Shown here: positions 23,571 through 34,662 of the stretch, piece by piece | How the letters are laid out: each line of letters starts with the position of its first letter | Position numbering within the stretch: the stretch's first letter is position 1 | Made by a program: the position numbers and the translations under genes | Origin: Larix kaempferi | Taxonomy: Eukaryota > Streptophyta > Pinopsida > Pinales > Pinaceae | Direction: 5' to 3' | DNA: 64,000 nucleotides | Assembly: GCA_027924585.1 (NCBI GenBank) | Contig: BSBM01000050.1 | Span: 6,352,501-6,416,500, forward strand | Notes under the pieces: generated by a model | The model's input: only the letters and a program-made list of their open reading frames with translations | Database searches by the model: none | What the model was told of the DNA's origin: nothing

Positions 23571-24896
23571 CCAAACTAGGAGGTAAAAACAAAGCAACAG
23601 TAGGCCCTATAGTAGGTGCTAATAAAGGAGTAACAATTGGTGCAAAAATAGACACTAATTATGGTTTTATTAGTGCCTCTCTGCAAAAGGGGCAATATAG
23701 TCGACGCTAAAAAGAAGGAATATTGGGAGATGTCGTCAAGTTGTGAAGATGTCATCGAGTTGTGAAGATGTCGTTAAAAACACCACAAAGGTATTTGACC
23801 CATGAAATAGCACCAACATTTTCAAGAAAATGAAGAAATATACAACAAAAATGTAAGTGGAAACAAAATAGGAAGCTCAAAAAAAACTAATAATAGGGAT
23901 TTGTTGTAGTCTATGTAACATTTGTAGCCATTGGGTCTCACTTTAGAGGGTATGGAGCAAGAGAAGAGTAGGATGAGACACCACTAAATGATCTCATTGT
24001 GGATTAAAAATAAAAATAAAAAAAAGATGGTATTCAAAGGTGAAAGCGAGGAACCAGTGGATTATTAAGAGGGAGAAGAGGTTTTATTAAAGTTTATCTA
24101 TAGTTAAAGGGATAAGCCAATTGAGATGTGGAGAGGTATAAGTACATACCAAGAAGAAAATAACAAGGGACAAAGGGTCATTTGATCTCTAGGAAAAACT
24201 TTAGCAGGGTCTCCCCATTTGGTAGAGATCCCACCAATAGAATAGGTATAATTTATTCATTACATCGAGGACATGGATTTAAGGAATTAGTCTAATTTCG
24301 ATGACACAAGGACATGATGGTTCTTTATTCCATTGGATCTTGGAGAACATGATCTTGTAAGGGATGTTAATGTCATCCTTTTCAAGGAGGGTTCTTCTCT
24401 GCTATAGATTGAAGGAGGTAAAGAACCTTATTCCAATTTTGAAGAGCCAAGGTTTCATTCATATGGTAGTGAGCCTAGTTTGGGAAGAAAACTTACCAAT
24501 AATTTTAAAGGAACAAGGGTTCAATTATTCGTTAATGAGACAAAATATCAACTAGGGTTCAAGCAAGGGTGAGGTTTTGGAGCATTGTCTCAAGCTAAAT
24601 TGACAAGAGGGGGGGAGGTAGATAATAGGAGAAAGGAAAATGAGATTATCCCTAGGTTTCTAGGCAACCAATGAAGGAAAAAGTGCATAAGAAAGTGGAA
24701 GGAAAGAGTAAAATTGGTCATGGTAGAAGAAGTGGGAGTGGAAGATGTTAAAACTCTAATGGAGAATCCCTAAATTGGTAATTCATGGGGGAAAATGTTA
24801 AAGAAAAATCATTGTGGCGGTGGTTGGAAAGGAACTAGAAGGAACTCCTAGGGTATACCCATGAATTACATGCTCTGTTGTAAGGGTGACTTCTTT
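23571..24896. other. No recognisable gene; short 19-bp tandem repeat
   Basis: At about 23732-23785 a 19-bp unit repeats (GATGTCGTCAAGTTGTGAA, GATGTCATCGAGTTGTGAA, GATGTCGTT..). The rest, including the plus frame 24364-24555, gives no recognised domain. Confidence 0.55.
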
Positions 24897-24918
24897 GTAA
24901 CACATACATACACACATG

Positions 24919-24949
<31 letters not shown>

Positions 24950-25000
24950 TATGTATGTATGTATGTATGTATGTATAATGTATGTGTGTGTGTGTATTGC
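24897..25000. repeat. Palindromic (TACA)n/(TGTA)n microsatellite
   Basis: About six CATA units then a TATATTATG centre then about six GTAT units, followed by (TG)n. It sits close to where the 3' LTR of element C is cut off. Confidence 0.92.
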
Positions 25001-25036
25001 TCTGATTTAAGGATAAGGATGCTTATTCCATGGCAA

Positions 25037-25712
25037 TACGCAACAAGTACATATAACATATAAACAACATTAACATCATCAATAGCAATGGTCAATGATA
25101 TTATAAGTAAATGCAACCCAATGTAGAATAAACAACATTCACAACATTAATGGACGAGAATATGAGTATTTCTATTGATAAATAACAAGAAGTACAATGT
25201 GATACGACCTCTTGTAGGCAACCAATCTGAACCAAGATCTGGATCAATCCACTTGTGCCTCCACCACCTCAATCCTCCATGGAATGGCAAACTCAAACTA
25301 TGATAGGAGTTTGGAAGGTGAACATAAAGGGTTCACAACTACAAGGATCAATGAGTGTAGACTCAAGATAGGGCAAAAATCCACTAGAGTTCTCTTGCTC
25401 TTCTTTCCCCCTTGTCCATAAGCCATATGTGCTCAATATATAGTCCTTCCAAAGGTAAGTGAAAGGACACATCGAGACGTTTCGGGGCAAATGGAGGGCC
25501 AAAGGTCACCCTATGATCGCTTTTTGGGAGTAAAAAGTAATAAACTAGTGATGCAACTCACGGGTATGCCTGCTGTAGTGATGCAGCTAGCGTACAAGGG
25601 AAAAAATAGGGAAAAATAGTGTATGAAGTATATACAGTGGATCTGAGTCAATAAAATGGATCCTACAGGCCAAAGAGTGCTGATGCTCACAAGGTGGAAA
25701 ATTACGTTGTAA
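25037..25712 (-). repeat. 3' LTR of element C, truncated
   Basis: Matches 47415-48126 of the 5' LTR nearly base for base. It lacks the last roughly 210 bp of the LTR (47204-47414 in the other copy), and between two AGTGAT words it lacks about 37 bp that hold one arm of a dyad (present at 47926-47962). The terminal CA next to the PPT is also lost. Confidence 0.9.
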
Positions 25713-28038
25713 GATTCCCTCTAATGTGTGAGGTCAGAGACTGATGCTACGATGGCCGAAATACATTATAAATCTCAGAAGTGGAGTGATGGAGACACAA
25801 GTGGAAAGAGCAGATCACTCGTCATAATACAATAGAATCCCTGAATACATGTCGGTATAGTACAACAATCTGATACAATGGCCATGAATAGGTAGTACAT
25901 AATGAATATACGTCATAAGTGATCATAGCCATGATCCCTCTCTAGTAAGATAAGGTCTCCTGCTAAAAAGGAAACACCTTGTGCAAACTGGAGGTACAAA
26001 CTGCTGATATCTGAGAGGTGATATCTCAGATGTAAAGTCATAATCATAAGTAGCATGCTGAATGCCATTATCGCCTGGGGTCTTCTACACAAGTCTTCGA
26101 CGGTGCAAGTCCCATCAAGTGAATAAAGGAGTTGAGGTCGAACCTGATGTGACATCGTCTGATTACCGGTCAATGATGTATATCGTTAATAGACGCGAGA
26201 TAACCCACCAATAATGAAAATGGGCATCAAGGCACAGAGTACAATCATCGGAGTGTGAATAGATGAGTTGAAGTCGAACACTAAGATGAATCCATCGATC
26301 AAGGGACATTGATGTATTCCCAAAATTGTCGATGGCGAGAGAACCTGCCACAAATGACTGCAAGCCTCAAGGTACTCAACTGAACTCTAAGCCTCAAGTC
26401 CCAGAATAAATGAGTTGAAGTCGGCGGAACGAGACTCGCTGGAAGGAGGGCATTAAGTCATCCCCCATCAACCAGCACGAGGTACCAGCTATGCTGAAAG
26501 ATTTGGAAGATCTCAGGTGAAACAGACTGACTCAATAAGGATGGCCAACATGCAATAGTCAAGAAATCTGAGGAGTGGCCGACTCTGGTTTCAGGACTTC
26601 CTTTGAACGAGAGCATGAGTAGATGGATAGACTCAGGAAGCATAGACTCAATATAGACTGTGTGATGCAGGAGGCACCACAAAGGGCTCCATAATGACTG
26701 GAAGCTTAACCAATCGGTGGAGTAAACTGAGCAACAAGTGCAGCCCCTAAGGTCCAACTATAGTGCTGACTCATAATGTATGGAGTGGTATGAATGCTCT
26801 GTTCAAAGGAGACACAACAGCTGCCAACTAGAAGTAGTAACCATAAACCTGTCCGGATTTTTGGAATATTTGATTTTTTTTGGTCTTTTGCATATTTGGA
26901 GAAATCTTGAAAAAGAATAAAACTGCTTATGGTACAACAAGTGAGGGAACGAGTGTCAAATAGCGAGCAGACTAGTCCCAAGCAATGGAACATACCTATG
27001 ATCAATGCAAGGAATCATGTGCAGGATGTGGACACTCGGGGGGGTGTTCCCTCAGGGTGAAAAGGTGATCAAATTGTGAAGGACAAATGGAAGCTCTGCA
27101 AGGCTCGATAGGGAAAAGTGCTCAGGCACCAAGCTAACAACTGAGTGAGCGGGATTCGGCACGAGGCTCAAGCAGCAAGCAGGATGATGCAATGCAATCA
27201 CAACCTGATACAACTAGGGGGATTCCTTAAGGGAGATTTCCAGCATAAGACAAAGTAGAGCATGAGTCTTTATCGCAAAGTCATGGCGTAACTACGAAGG
27301 ACTCCCAATCCTAAGGACACGCAACGGCATGGGCACCATAATGAAACAGGGGTTTCTAACTAGGGTACCCATGTTCGGAAAGGCCCTACCGCCACATAAT
27401 GACACTTCTATAACAGTGTGAAGGCTCCATGTCAATTAAGAAGCGGGGTCGCACCTAGGGTTTATGAAAATGGTCAAAAGGTAAAATGTGTAATGCATGT
27501 GGAAATGACATCTAACCTATATGCCAGGTGTGAAATATACCTGCTGTAGGCGCGAACTGGTCCAAGACAAGTCTCGCGGAAGAAATCTGGTCAAAAAATG
27601 CTACTCCAAGACGTTATATTAGTCCAAAACAACATATAATGGCGAAAACTATAGACAAGTGCGTCTTGAAAATTATAAATAGTAACAAAAATTTACAATT
27701 TACAATTCATTTTTACTATTCACCCATTTGGAGTTTTGTGGTTAGTTTTCACCTCAAAGTTCAGTTGTTGATTCTGGGAGCTACGGGCGTCCGATCATTG
27801 AACCGTCAGGAGCAGGTTGGTAGTCTCATCCATCCCTTCCATTGTAATGCTTTTATTTCAGTTTTTACCGATTGGATTTTTTGTTTGGCCAAGCCCTAAA
27901 TGGCTTCGACGCTACCTACGGGCTATATCTATGTGGGTCGCAGGTACCCGCCTCTATAAGCAAAGTTGCCCGTGGGTACGACCGTGAATTTAATTTTTTA
28001 AATGAGATGGACTAAAATCTTTGTTTTATCCCTCCAGG
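25713..28038 (-). other. 3' non-coding block of element C
   Basis: Begins with a decayed PPT (minus ATTAGAGGGAATC) and shares with B and D the words GTGTGAGGTCAGAG, GATGGCCGAAATACATTA, CGCGAGATAACCC and GGACATTGATGTATTCCCA. A motif GAGTTGAAGTCG recurs three times at about 110-150 bp spacing (26120-26430). The right end (27600-28038) is the presumed promoter and 5' UTR of the antisense ORF. No other coding region seen. Confidence 0.6.
27674..27681 (+). promoter_or_regulatory. Candidate TATA box of the antisense ORF in element C
   Basis: TATAAATA, a perfect plant-type TATA box about 365 bp upstream of the ATG at 28039. Just before that ATG stands TTTTATCCCTCCAG, a good 3' splice site, so a 5' UTR intron is possible, with no clear donor seen. 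At 27921-27972 is the dyad ACGGGC/GCCCGT, related to the C-family word. Confidence 0.45.
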
Positions 28039-29315
28039 ATGGTTCTAGAGTGGAGAGAGAGGGAGCATGACCAAGTGGATGAGGCCGTCCGCAATGATAT
28101 GCATGCACAATAAGCGCTGCAAGCATGTGGGCTATACAAATTCTAGAGCATAGGGGATTTAAGGGCCCAAAACCTATTGCTTCGTCGCTTGATAGACTAC
28201 TGGGACGTTGATGCACAGAACTTCAACCTGGACGGGCAAATACTCTCACTGGAAGTGGAATATATCTACTTCATTACTGGTTTGTCCCACTGAGGTGAGG
28301 TGGCAAGCCTTCGGTCTCAATTTGTGGGTGGTGGGATCACCATCCCTGACTATATAGAGCGGTATTGTGTACCAGATACTCGGGCAGTGGGGAGTCAGGT
28401 GCCCATCAAAGCCATAGTGAATCTAAGTATGAAGATCATAGTGGCAACCCTAGTGCGGATTACTGGTTCGAAAGCTCTTCACCAGGCATCCAGGCCGATG
28501 ATGTTCTATGCGTCACAGTGTATGCATCCCATGATATTCGACTGGTGCACAACGCTACTGGGGTCCATGAAGACCCAGTTGACAAAGTGCAAGCAAGGGG
28601 AAGCAAAAAACTTTGGTTACGGTAGTATCTTATGCCATTTCTTCTTTGAGCGAGTTCCGGGGCTCAGTCCGAGGGTTGAGGTCCCTCCTCATAGTCTCCG
28701 CGACCCAGCCCTGACCTGGTGGGCAGAGGTCTTGACTCGACAGGGTGGTCACCATCAGGCGTCACCGTATACAGAGGAGTTCTTTCACTGGTCGGACCGG
28801 CAGGTCATAGCCATAGAGGACTACCCTTATGCAGGGATAGACTTCTGGCAGGATCGTGACATGCCGCTTCCACAGGATGCCGCGTTCGGAGACATTTGTG
28901 AGTACTCTTTTTAGGTTTTTGATGTATTAATTTTTTATGGATTTTTTATTATAGATGTAAATGCAAAAATCTTTTTGGGGGGTAGTATCACACATTAATG
29001 TTTTACTGTTTGCTCGCAGATAAGGGCCCAGTGAGACCTGAGGGTTTCGGGAGAAATTGTCGCTGGGGCAGGGGTGATGAGGCAGGGGGTGCTGCAGCAG
29101 AGCGTACACTACAGACTCTGTGAGGCAATATATCACGGATGACTGCCAGGGTACCATAGATAGAGGTGGCACGGCTACTAGAGGATATGCAGCGTCAGGT
29201 AGTGGGGGTGTTGGGTAGCTATGTACGACTACTGCAGCATATAGAAAATGCAGTACAATACTACTATGAGACTCATCCTATCGGGGCAGTAGCTAGGCCT
29301 ACTCATAGGGAGTAG
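28039..29315 (+). pseudogene. Antisense accessory ORF of element C (plant-mobile-domain-like), two exons
   Basis: Starts ATGGTTCTAGAG at 28039; exon 1 to 28897, intron 28898-29019, exon 2 to the TAG at 29313-29315, about 385 codons. Motifs: LLLRRLIDYWDVDAQNFNLD, GQILSLEVEYIYFITGLSH, then TIPDYIERYCVPDTRAVGSQ, PMIFDWCTTLLGSMKTQL, HFFFERVPGLSPRVEVPPHS, and in exon 2 LLEDMQRQVVGVLGSYVRLL. The first two resemble the W-[DR]-x-E-x-x-x-F and E-[VL]-x-x-LTGLP patterns of PMD proteins (inference). Five in-frame stops, all possible single changes; the stretch from 28300 to the intron is open. The same ORF, intron included, is in element B. It faces gag-pol, as antisense ORFs of Tat elements do. Function unknown. 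Confidence 0.75.
28898..29019 (+). other. Predicted intron in the antisense ORF of element C (122 nt)
   Basis: GTGAGTACTC donor, T-rich interior, TTTGCTCGCAG acceptor. Splicing joins ATT T|AT AAG in phase 1 and opens a frame of 31 codons to the first stop and, past two stops, on to 29315. Unspliced reading stops at 28914. Position and phase equal the intron of B. Confidence 0.7.
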
Positions 29316-29611
29316 ATATCTTAGGATCCCACATTTTGTATCGATATGTATATTTTTTAGGGCTACGGGCTCCAGTTTTGTATTATGACACTACCATTTT
29401 TGGACATATTATTTATAAAAAACTTTGGTTCTCCAGTTCTACTATATGTGTGTATGTACAAATGTGTGAATGTCTTCTTTTATTTGTGTGCTTCATTGTG
29501 AATGTGACAAATTCCAATCTAATACATAGTTAGCGTATGCATCAGATATATGATTAACACTTCTTGGAACATGAATGTATGTAATTGAAACAAAATGTCG
29601 TTCCAAGAGTC
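29316..29611. other. Convergent 3' ends of antisense ORF and pol
   Basis: About 300 bp A/T-rich non-coding spacer between the stop of the plus-strand ORF and the end of the minus-strand aRNH; TTTGTGACAAATTCCAATC-like words are shared with 8600-8620 in B (ATACAAATTCCAATCCAA). Confidence 0.6.
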
Positions 29612-29962
29612 TTACCCTAGGAATTTCCGTAGTAGCGTAGGATCTCGCACACGGTACTGACCATTCAACTGAGACACAACTAGTTGTGAATCCAGGAGGA
29701 CTTCTAAATACTGGATGCCATGTGAAATAGCATCTCGAAGTAGCTCAATCACGGCACTATACTCAGCCACATTGTTAGATGTAGGACCGAGACAAGCACC
29801 TCCTGAAGATACAACCAGATGGTCAGGCGAATAAATAACCCAGGCAGCAGAAGCAAGCTGTTGCGTATGACGGCTAGCACCATCCATGAAACCTAAGAAT
29901 GTAGGAAATTCCGCTAACATCTGTGAATTAAATGGAAGCAAATCAGCAAACCCGGAGACCAA
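29612..29962 (-). pseudogene. Archaeal-type RNase H (aRNH) of element C, C-terminal to integrase
   Basis: 117-codon open stretch with FMDGASRHTQQLASAAWVIY (first Asp), TSNNVAEYSAVIELLRD (Glu of AEY) and LEVLLDSQLVVSQLNGQYRV (third Asp in LDS). These are the NN.AEY and D-S/A-x-L/I-V signatures of the RNase H domain specific to Tat-lineage elements, separate from the normal RH next to RT. It follows INT after about 70 bp with a stop between, so it was probably the end of Pol. It would degrade RNA in RNA-DNA hybrids. Confidence 0.85.
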
Positions 29963-30031
29963 AAGAAATCTAAACTATGTATAGAAAGAACTATACAATA
30001 ATATACAAAGGCATTAGCTCGAACTAGAAGT

Positions 30032-31438
30032 TCAAGCATAATATCGCTTGAGGTAGAGCCCATTCCTAGGCTCCTTCAAGACTTTCCCCTCATATTCCTC
30101 TAATTCATAGGCTCCTTTTTCCAAGACACGCTTCACAACGTAAGGGCCGTGCCACATGGGGTTAAATTTGCCTGCCCCCAGGGTTTCTTTAGCTTGGTCA
30201 TATAAAAGGACCAAGTCACCTTCAGCATACTGCCGGGGACGGACAGACCTATCATACTGAACCTTGACACGACGTTTATTGGCATATATGGACACGGCGG
30301 CATCTCGACGTTGCTCGTCAAGCTGCTCAAGGTGGATTAAACGTTGCTCAATACCAGTCGTATCAAGGAGGAGCTCTAGGGAAAGTTTAAGCGAAGGGAT
30401 TTCGCATTCAATTGGTAAAATCGACTCCACACCGTGTATTAGCTGAAACGGTGAGAACCCGGTGGCAGTCTTGACTGCGGTTCGGTATGCCCACAAAGAA
30501 GGATATAACATAATGTGCCAGTTGTTCTTGCTTTGTTGGACGGTGCATTGGAGAATGGTCTTTAAAGACTTATTGACTGCTTCAACCTGACCATTCGCTT
30601 GGGGATAGTAAGAAGATGAGTGTTCTTGCCGAAACCCAAGCTTGAGTGACAAATCCTCCATCATTTTGTTCTGAAAGTGACTGCCATGGTCAGTGACAAT
30701 CTCTTTCGGAATACCAAACCGAGAAATAATCTGATTGAACACGAAATGGGTTGTTGTAGCACCATCGACTTTTACGGTAGGCATGGCCTCAGCCCATTTG
30801 GAAAAATAGTCCACGGCCACTATGATATGGTGATGCCCCCCAGTCGAAGCTGGTTTGCAATCCATGAAATCCACCCCCCACTTGGTGAAGGGACCGACAG
30901 TGACGACCGGATGAAGGGGTGCTAGATGCAAGTGTATATTCCAAGAAAACATCTAGCAAGGGTGACATCTCTTCGCAGCGTTAATACAATCTTTAAAGAT
31001 TGAAGGCCAAAAGTAACCAGCTCGCATAATACGTTGGGTTGTAGCAAGCCCGGATAAGTGACTGCCACACGCCCCAGCATGGAAATCATTAAGCACACAC
31101 TCTGCTTCTTCGTGAGTTAAGCAACGACGGAGAATAAAATCCTTTCCTCGGTGATACAAAGTGTCACCGACGATAGTATAATCTTTAGCGTGATGTTTCA
31201 CACGCCGTTGCTCATCTCGTGAATAATGCAAAGGAAACTTCAAAGTTTGGAGATATACAATGACATCCCCATACCAAGGGTCCTCCGACGAGATAAGAAA
31301 TAAGTGTTCATCCACAAAGGAGTCCTCATGGATGACATCCTCATCAAGGCTCGGAAGGTTCGACATAATCTTAGCAAACACCAACGATTTCACCGACTTC
31401 ACCGAAGCAAAATCAAGATCAAACTCCCAAAGGATCAT
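30032..31438 (-). pseudogene. Integrase of element C
   Basis: Zinc-binding part (30953-31438): FHAGACGSHLSG and KRCHPC, the H-H-C-C set. After one stop, the core (30032-30952): GVDFMDCKP (Asp 1), IVTDHGSHFQN (Asp 2), YYPQANGQVEAVNKSLK (Glu), all three DDE residues kept. C-terminal part: EGDLVLLYDQAKETLGAGKF and MWHGPYVVKRVLEKGAYELE (GPY motif). No chromodomain follows, as expected for Tat. The only visible break between zinc finger and core is a TAG that a CAG would explain. Confidence 0.93.
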
Positions 31439-31439
31439 A

Positions 31440-31802
31440 ATTCATTTATTGTACTTCCCCCCTATAAGGCGTCATGATAGCACGAACTGAAACGGATTGA
31501 TATGCGTTACAACTGTCGTTGTTCTAAGCAAAATGTAATGCCGTAACCATTGGACTGCATGGACAGTCACAAGTGCCAGCTTTTCCACGTGAGTATATCT
31601 CAGTTCAACGTCTACTAGATTTCGACTAAGGTAATAGACGACATGCTTGACGAGTACATCATCAACCTGAACTAAGACCATGCCAATCGTCTCTGGAGAC
31701 ACAGCCACATAAAGTATAAAATATCGTGCCAAGTCAGGCAAACTAAGCATAGGGGCTGATACCAAAGCTTTCTTAAGGGCATCGAAAGAATGCTGGGCTC
31801 GC
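31440..31802 (-). pseudogene. RNase H (RH) of element C
   Basis: 31472-31765 reads APMLSLPDLARYFILYVAVS, ETIGMVLVQVDD and ELRYTHVEKLALVTVHAVQW, the normal Ty3/gypsy RNase H that follows RT. The first Asp (usually LY.DAS) is lost, E of VEKLAL is kept. Frame breaks at both ends. Confidence 0.8.
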
Positions 31803-33368
31803 TCATCCCAGATAAACGGTGTCTTTCTTCAACAGGCGCACGAAACCTTTGGTAAGATTAGCATAATTGACTATAAATCGACGTAGAAAAGTAGCTCTCC
31901 CTTGGAGGCTTTGAAGTTGAAACAAGTTGCGCAGAGGAGGCAACCGAAGTATTGCCTCAACTTTAAGAGGATCGACTCTAATACCCTCTTTCGAAACTAT
32001 GAATCCTAGAAGGCGACCAGACCTCACCACAAAGATGCATTTGTTGGGATTCAATTGGATCTTGTAGTGTATACATCGTTCGAGAATCCAACAGAGGTGC
32101 ATGTGGTGGTCCATTCTCTTACAAGAATGGCCAGTAAGATCATCCAAGAAAACCTCCATTATACTTTTAAGGTCATGAAAGGCATAGGTCATGGCACGCT
32201 GAAACGTAGCTCCAATGTTTTTAAGGCTGAAGGGCATTTTTCGATATGCAAACATACCCCAAGGACAAATGAAAGCGGTTTTATGTTGGTCCTCGGGTTT
32301 GATTTGAATCTGGTTATACCCTGAAAAGCCATCCATGAATGAAAAAATCTCACTTCCTGCACAAGCATCCAAGATCTTATCAATGAATGGTGTGGGGAAG
32401 TTGTCTTTCAGACATGCGCGATTCAGGTCTCTAAAATCAGTGCATACACGAATCGTTCCCTGCTTCTTATCCACAGGAACGGGGTTTGACACCCATTCGG
32501 TAAGGGGAACGGGGTAGATGAAACCGGCTTTGAGCAGCTTCTCCACCTCTGCCTTGATAGCGGCTGCCTTCCTAGGGTTAACAGCTCGAAGACGTTGTCG
32601 AACCGGTTTAGCATGAGGATACGTTCTAATATCGTGTTCGACAATACTAGGCTCTATTCTTGGCATCTCCTCGTATGACCAGGCGAAAGCTTCCCGGAAT
32701 TCTGTAAACAATTCGGTGTAGATGGAAACCTCTTCAGGAGAGCAATCATCACCAACGTAAACATTCTCAATTTTTTTGGGAGTGCAAGAGATGTTGATCG
32801 GTTGAGTCGGGGAAATATTAGCCATGTTCCCCTCCGCTAAAATCTCATGTGAACCCAAAAGAGCCACAGGGTGACCAACCATCTCTGGAAGAGTCATCCT
32901 AAACTCTTCTTGCTCGGCGAGATCGAGGTTGGGAAGGAAATAAGAGCAATGGTGCATATCCTCCCAAGGCCCCTCACTACCACACATGGCCTCGATAATA
33001 GATTCATCTGAAGGTAAAGCACCATCAAGGCAATCATTCAAACAAGAGGAGTTAGCTACCCAAACTGGCAGCGTAACGGGATCTTCCTCATATGTCCGAG
33101 AAGAAGAGAGATCCGGCTCTGTAGTGGCTTGTTGAATATCTCGGTAAGCAAGCTCAGCTACAGGCAGTGGCATAGACATCCCGACGTGCATAATGTCTCC
33201 AGATGTAGAGCTCGTAGACGGTAAAGTCCACGAATCATCAAAATATGAAGTCTGGAATGGTACGTTATGTGAAGGAGGAGACGCATTGTCGGAAATGGTT
33301 CCAATAAAATTCACAGGTGTGGGAAAATCATAAGATCCCATTAACGAAGGGTACATACCAACACCCAT
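31803..33368 (-). pseudogene. Reverse transcriptase and N-terminal linker of element C
   Basis: 521-codon open frame. RT covers about residues 255-521: VRQRLRAVNPRKAAAIKAEV, WVSNPVPVDKKQGTIRVCTD, FRDLNRACLKDNFPTPFID, FMDGFSGYNQIQIKPEDQHK, FQRAMTYAFHDL, and the catalytic VFLDDL with both Asp kept, then GFIVSKEGIRVDPLKVEAI. The first 250 residues are a variable acidic linker between PR and RT. It copies genomic RNA into cDNA in the particle. Frame is lost at the RH junction. Confidence 0.92.
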
Positions 33369-33504
33369 GTTCCCAGTTGTCGAATGAGAATCTGTAACCT
33401 GCGGGACTACGGATCCCGTGGATGCTTACGGGGGAGGATGATTAACGAAATCTAGGTGATCAATTGTCACTATCTTTCCTTCATGTGGAAAGCAAATAAT
33501 CCTA

Positions 33505-34662
33505 CTATACAGTAGACGCGATAGCTTTCATAGCGTACATCCAATTTCGACCTAGTAAAAGGTTGTAGTCAATGGGTGCATCAACCACTTCGACTTCAAT
33601 AGGCACAGGCTTACCCCCCAAGCGGACAACAAGGGAAGGGATAATCCCATGTGGCTTAAATGACCGACCATCAAATGCAGTGAGCATGATTCTAGACGTG
33701 AGTAGAGGAAGAGAGCCAAGAGCTTTCCAACAAGCTAACGACATCACTGACGCGGAAGCACCTTTGTCAACCACCGTTCTTTTGACGAAATTCTTAAGGC
33801 ACTCCACATGGATTTGAAAAGCCACATGGTAAGGTAAGCGAGGTTGAATATCAGTAGTGTCGAACTTGATAACGTTGGGATTTCCCCCATCCTGAGCTCC
33901 TAACGCACTCAAAAGGACATGTCTTTGAGAAGGACACGCTTGTAAAACTTCAAGAGCCGACATGGCACACGGAGTTTGGCCCAAATATTCTACAATGGAG
34001 TAGTTCTGGGCGGCTCGGGCATTGGGATTATGCGTAGAGAGCTTAAGAACACCTTTCGGTATCCGTGGCATAATAGAGGGCTTCTCGATATGCAAGGAAT
34101 TATCAGGAGGGGGAGGCTCACTCCCCATATTAGGTTGTGGTGCACCATGATCACGCTGACGAGTAGCAACACTAACCTCTGATTGAACCATATTCACGCA
34201 TCCATAACCACTAGTATTGGAAGAAGACGTTGCGGTCTCATTAGGTCCATAACCAGTGGCGGGAGCATGCAAAGCCATGTTTTGGTGATGAGGAAGGGGA
34301 TCCTTCAACACAGTTAGGCTCTGTGCCAAATGCTTCGATGCTTCTTCGATTTGAGGACATAAGTGAGTAAGATGATCTTCCCCACAAAGCTTACAAGGAA
34401 ACTTCACCTTACACCTAGGTTTACGGTCGTCACCAACATTTCCGCCTTCCCGAGGAGGTTTGGCATTCTCTTTATGAGGGGTATTGCGATTTCGATTATT
34501 GTTCCCATTGTTTCCACCCTTACGGTTGTTTTTCCCCTTTTTCTTACCACCAGGTTGCTGGTTACCCGATGGGTTCATCGATTGCACACTGTGTACATCG
34601 GACGACGGGGTGGAAGTGGACAAGGTGTGAACCTGTCCGGGAGTAGACTGGTTTAGCGACAA
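33505..34662 (-). pseudogene. Nucleocapsid and protease part of Gag-Pol, element C
   Basis: 385-codon open frame. N-terminal part is rich in G, N, K and R (GGKKKGKNNRKGGNNGNNN), then zinc knuckle CKLCGEDHLTHLCP (C-X2-C-X3-H-X4-C). Retropepsin at about residues 285-380: TVVDKGASASVMSLACW with D-K-G where D-T/S-G is usual, and YNLLLGRNWMYAMKAIAS. Element D has D-E-G at the same place, so the middle residue is variable here. Upstream the frame joins gag through a stop. Confidence 0.88.

Noticed and set aside
27639-27899. 86-codon plus frame as the N-terminus of the antisense ORF
   Set aside because: Different sequence character, no counterpart in element B, and it ends before the splice acceptor at 28037; more likely 5' UTR.
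32055-32517. Plus-strand frames opposite RT of element C, and similar frames at 35191-36039 and 40996-41636
   Set aside because: Shadows of the minus-strand gag-pol frames; no domain signature of their own.
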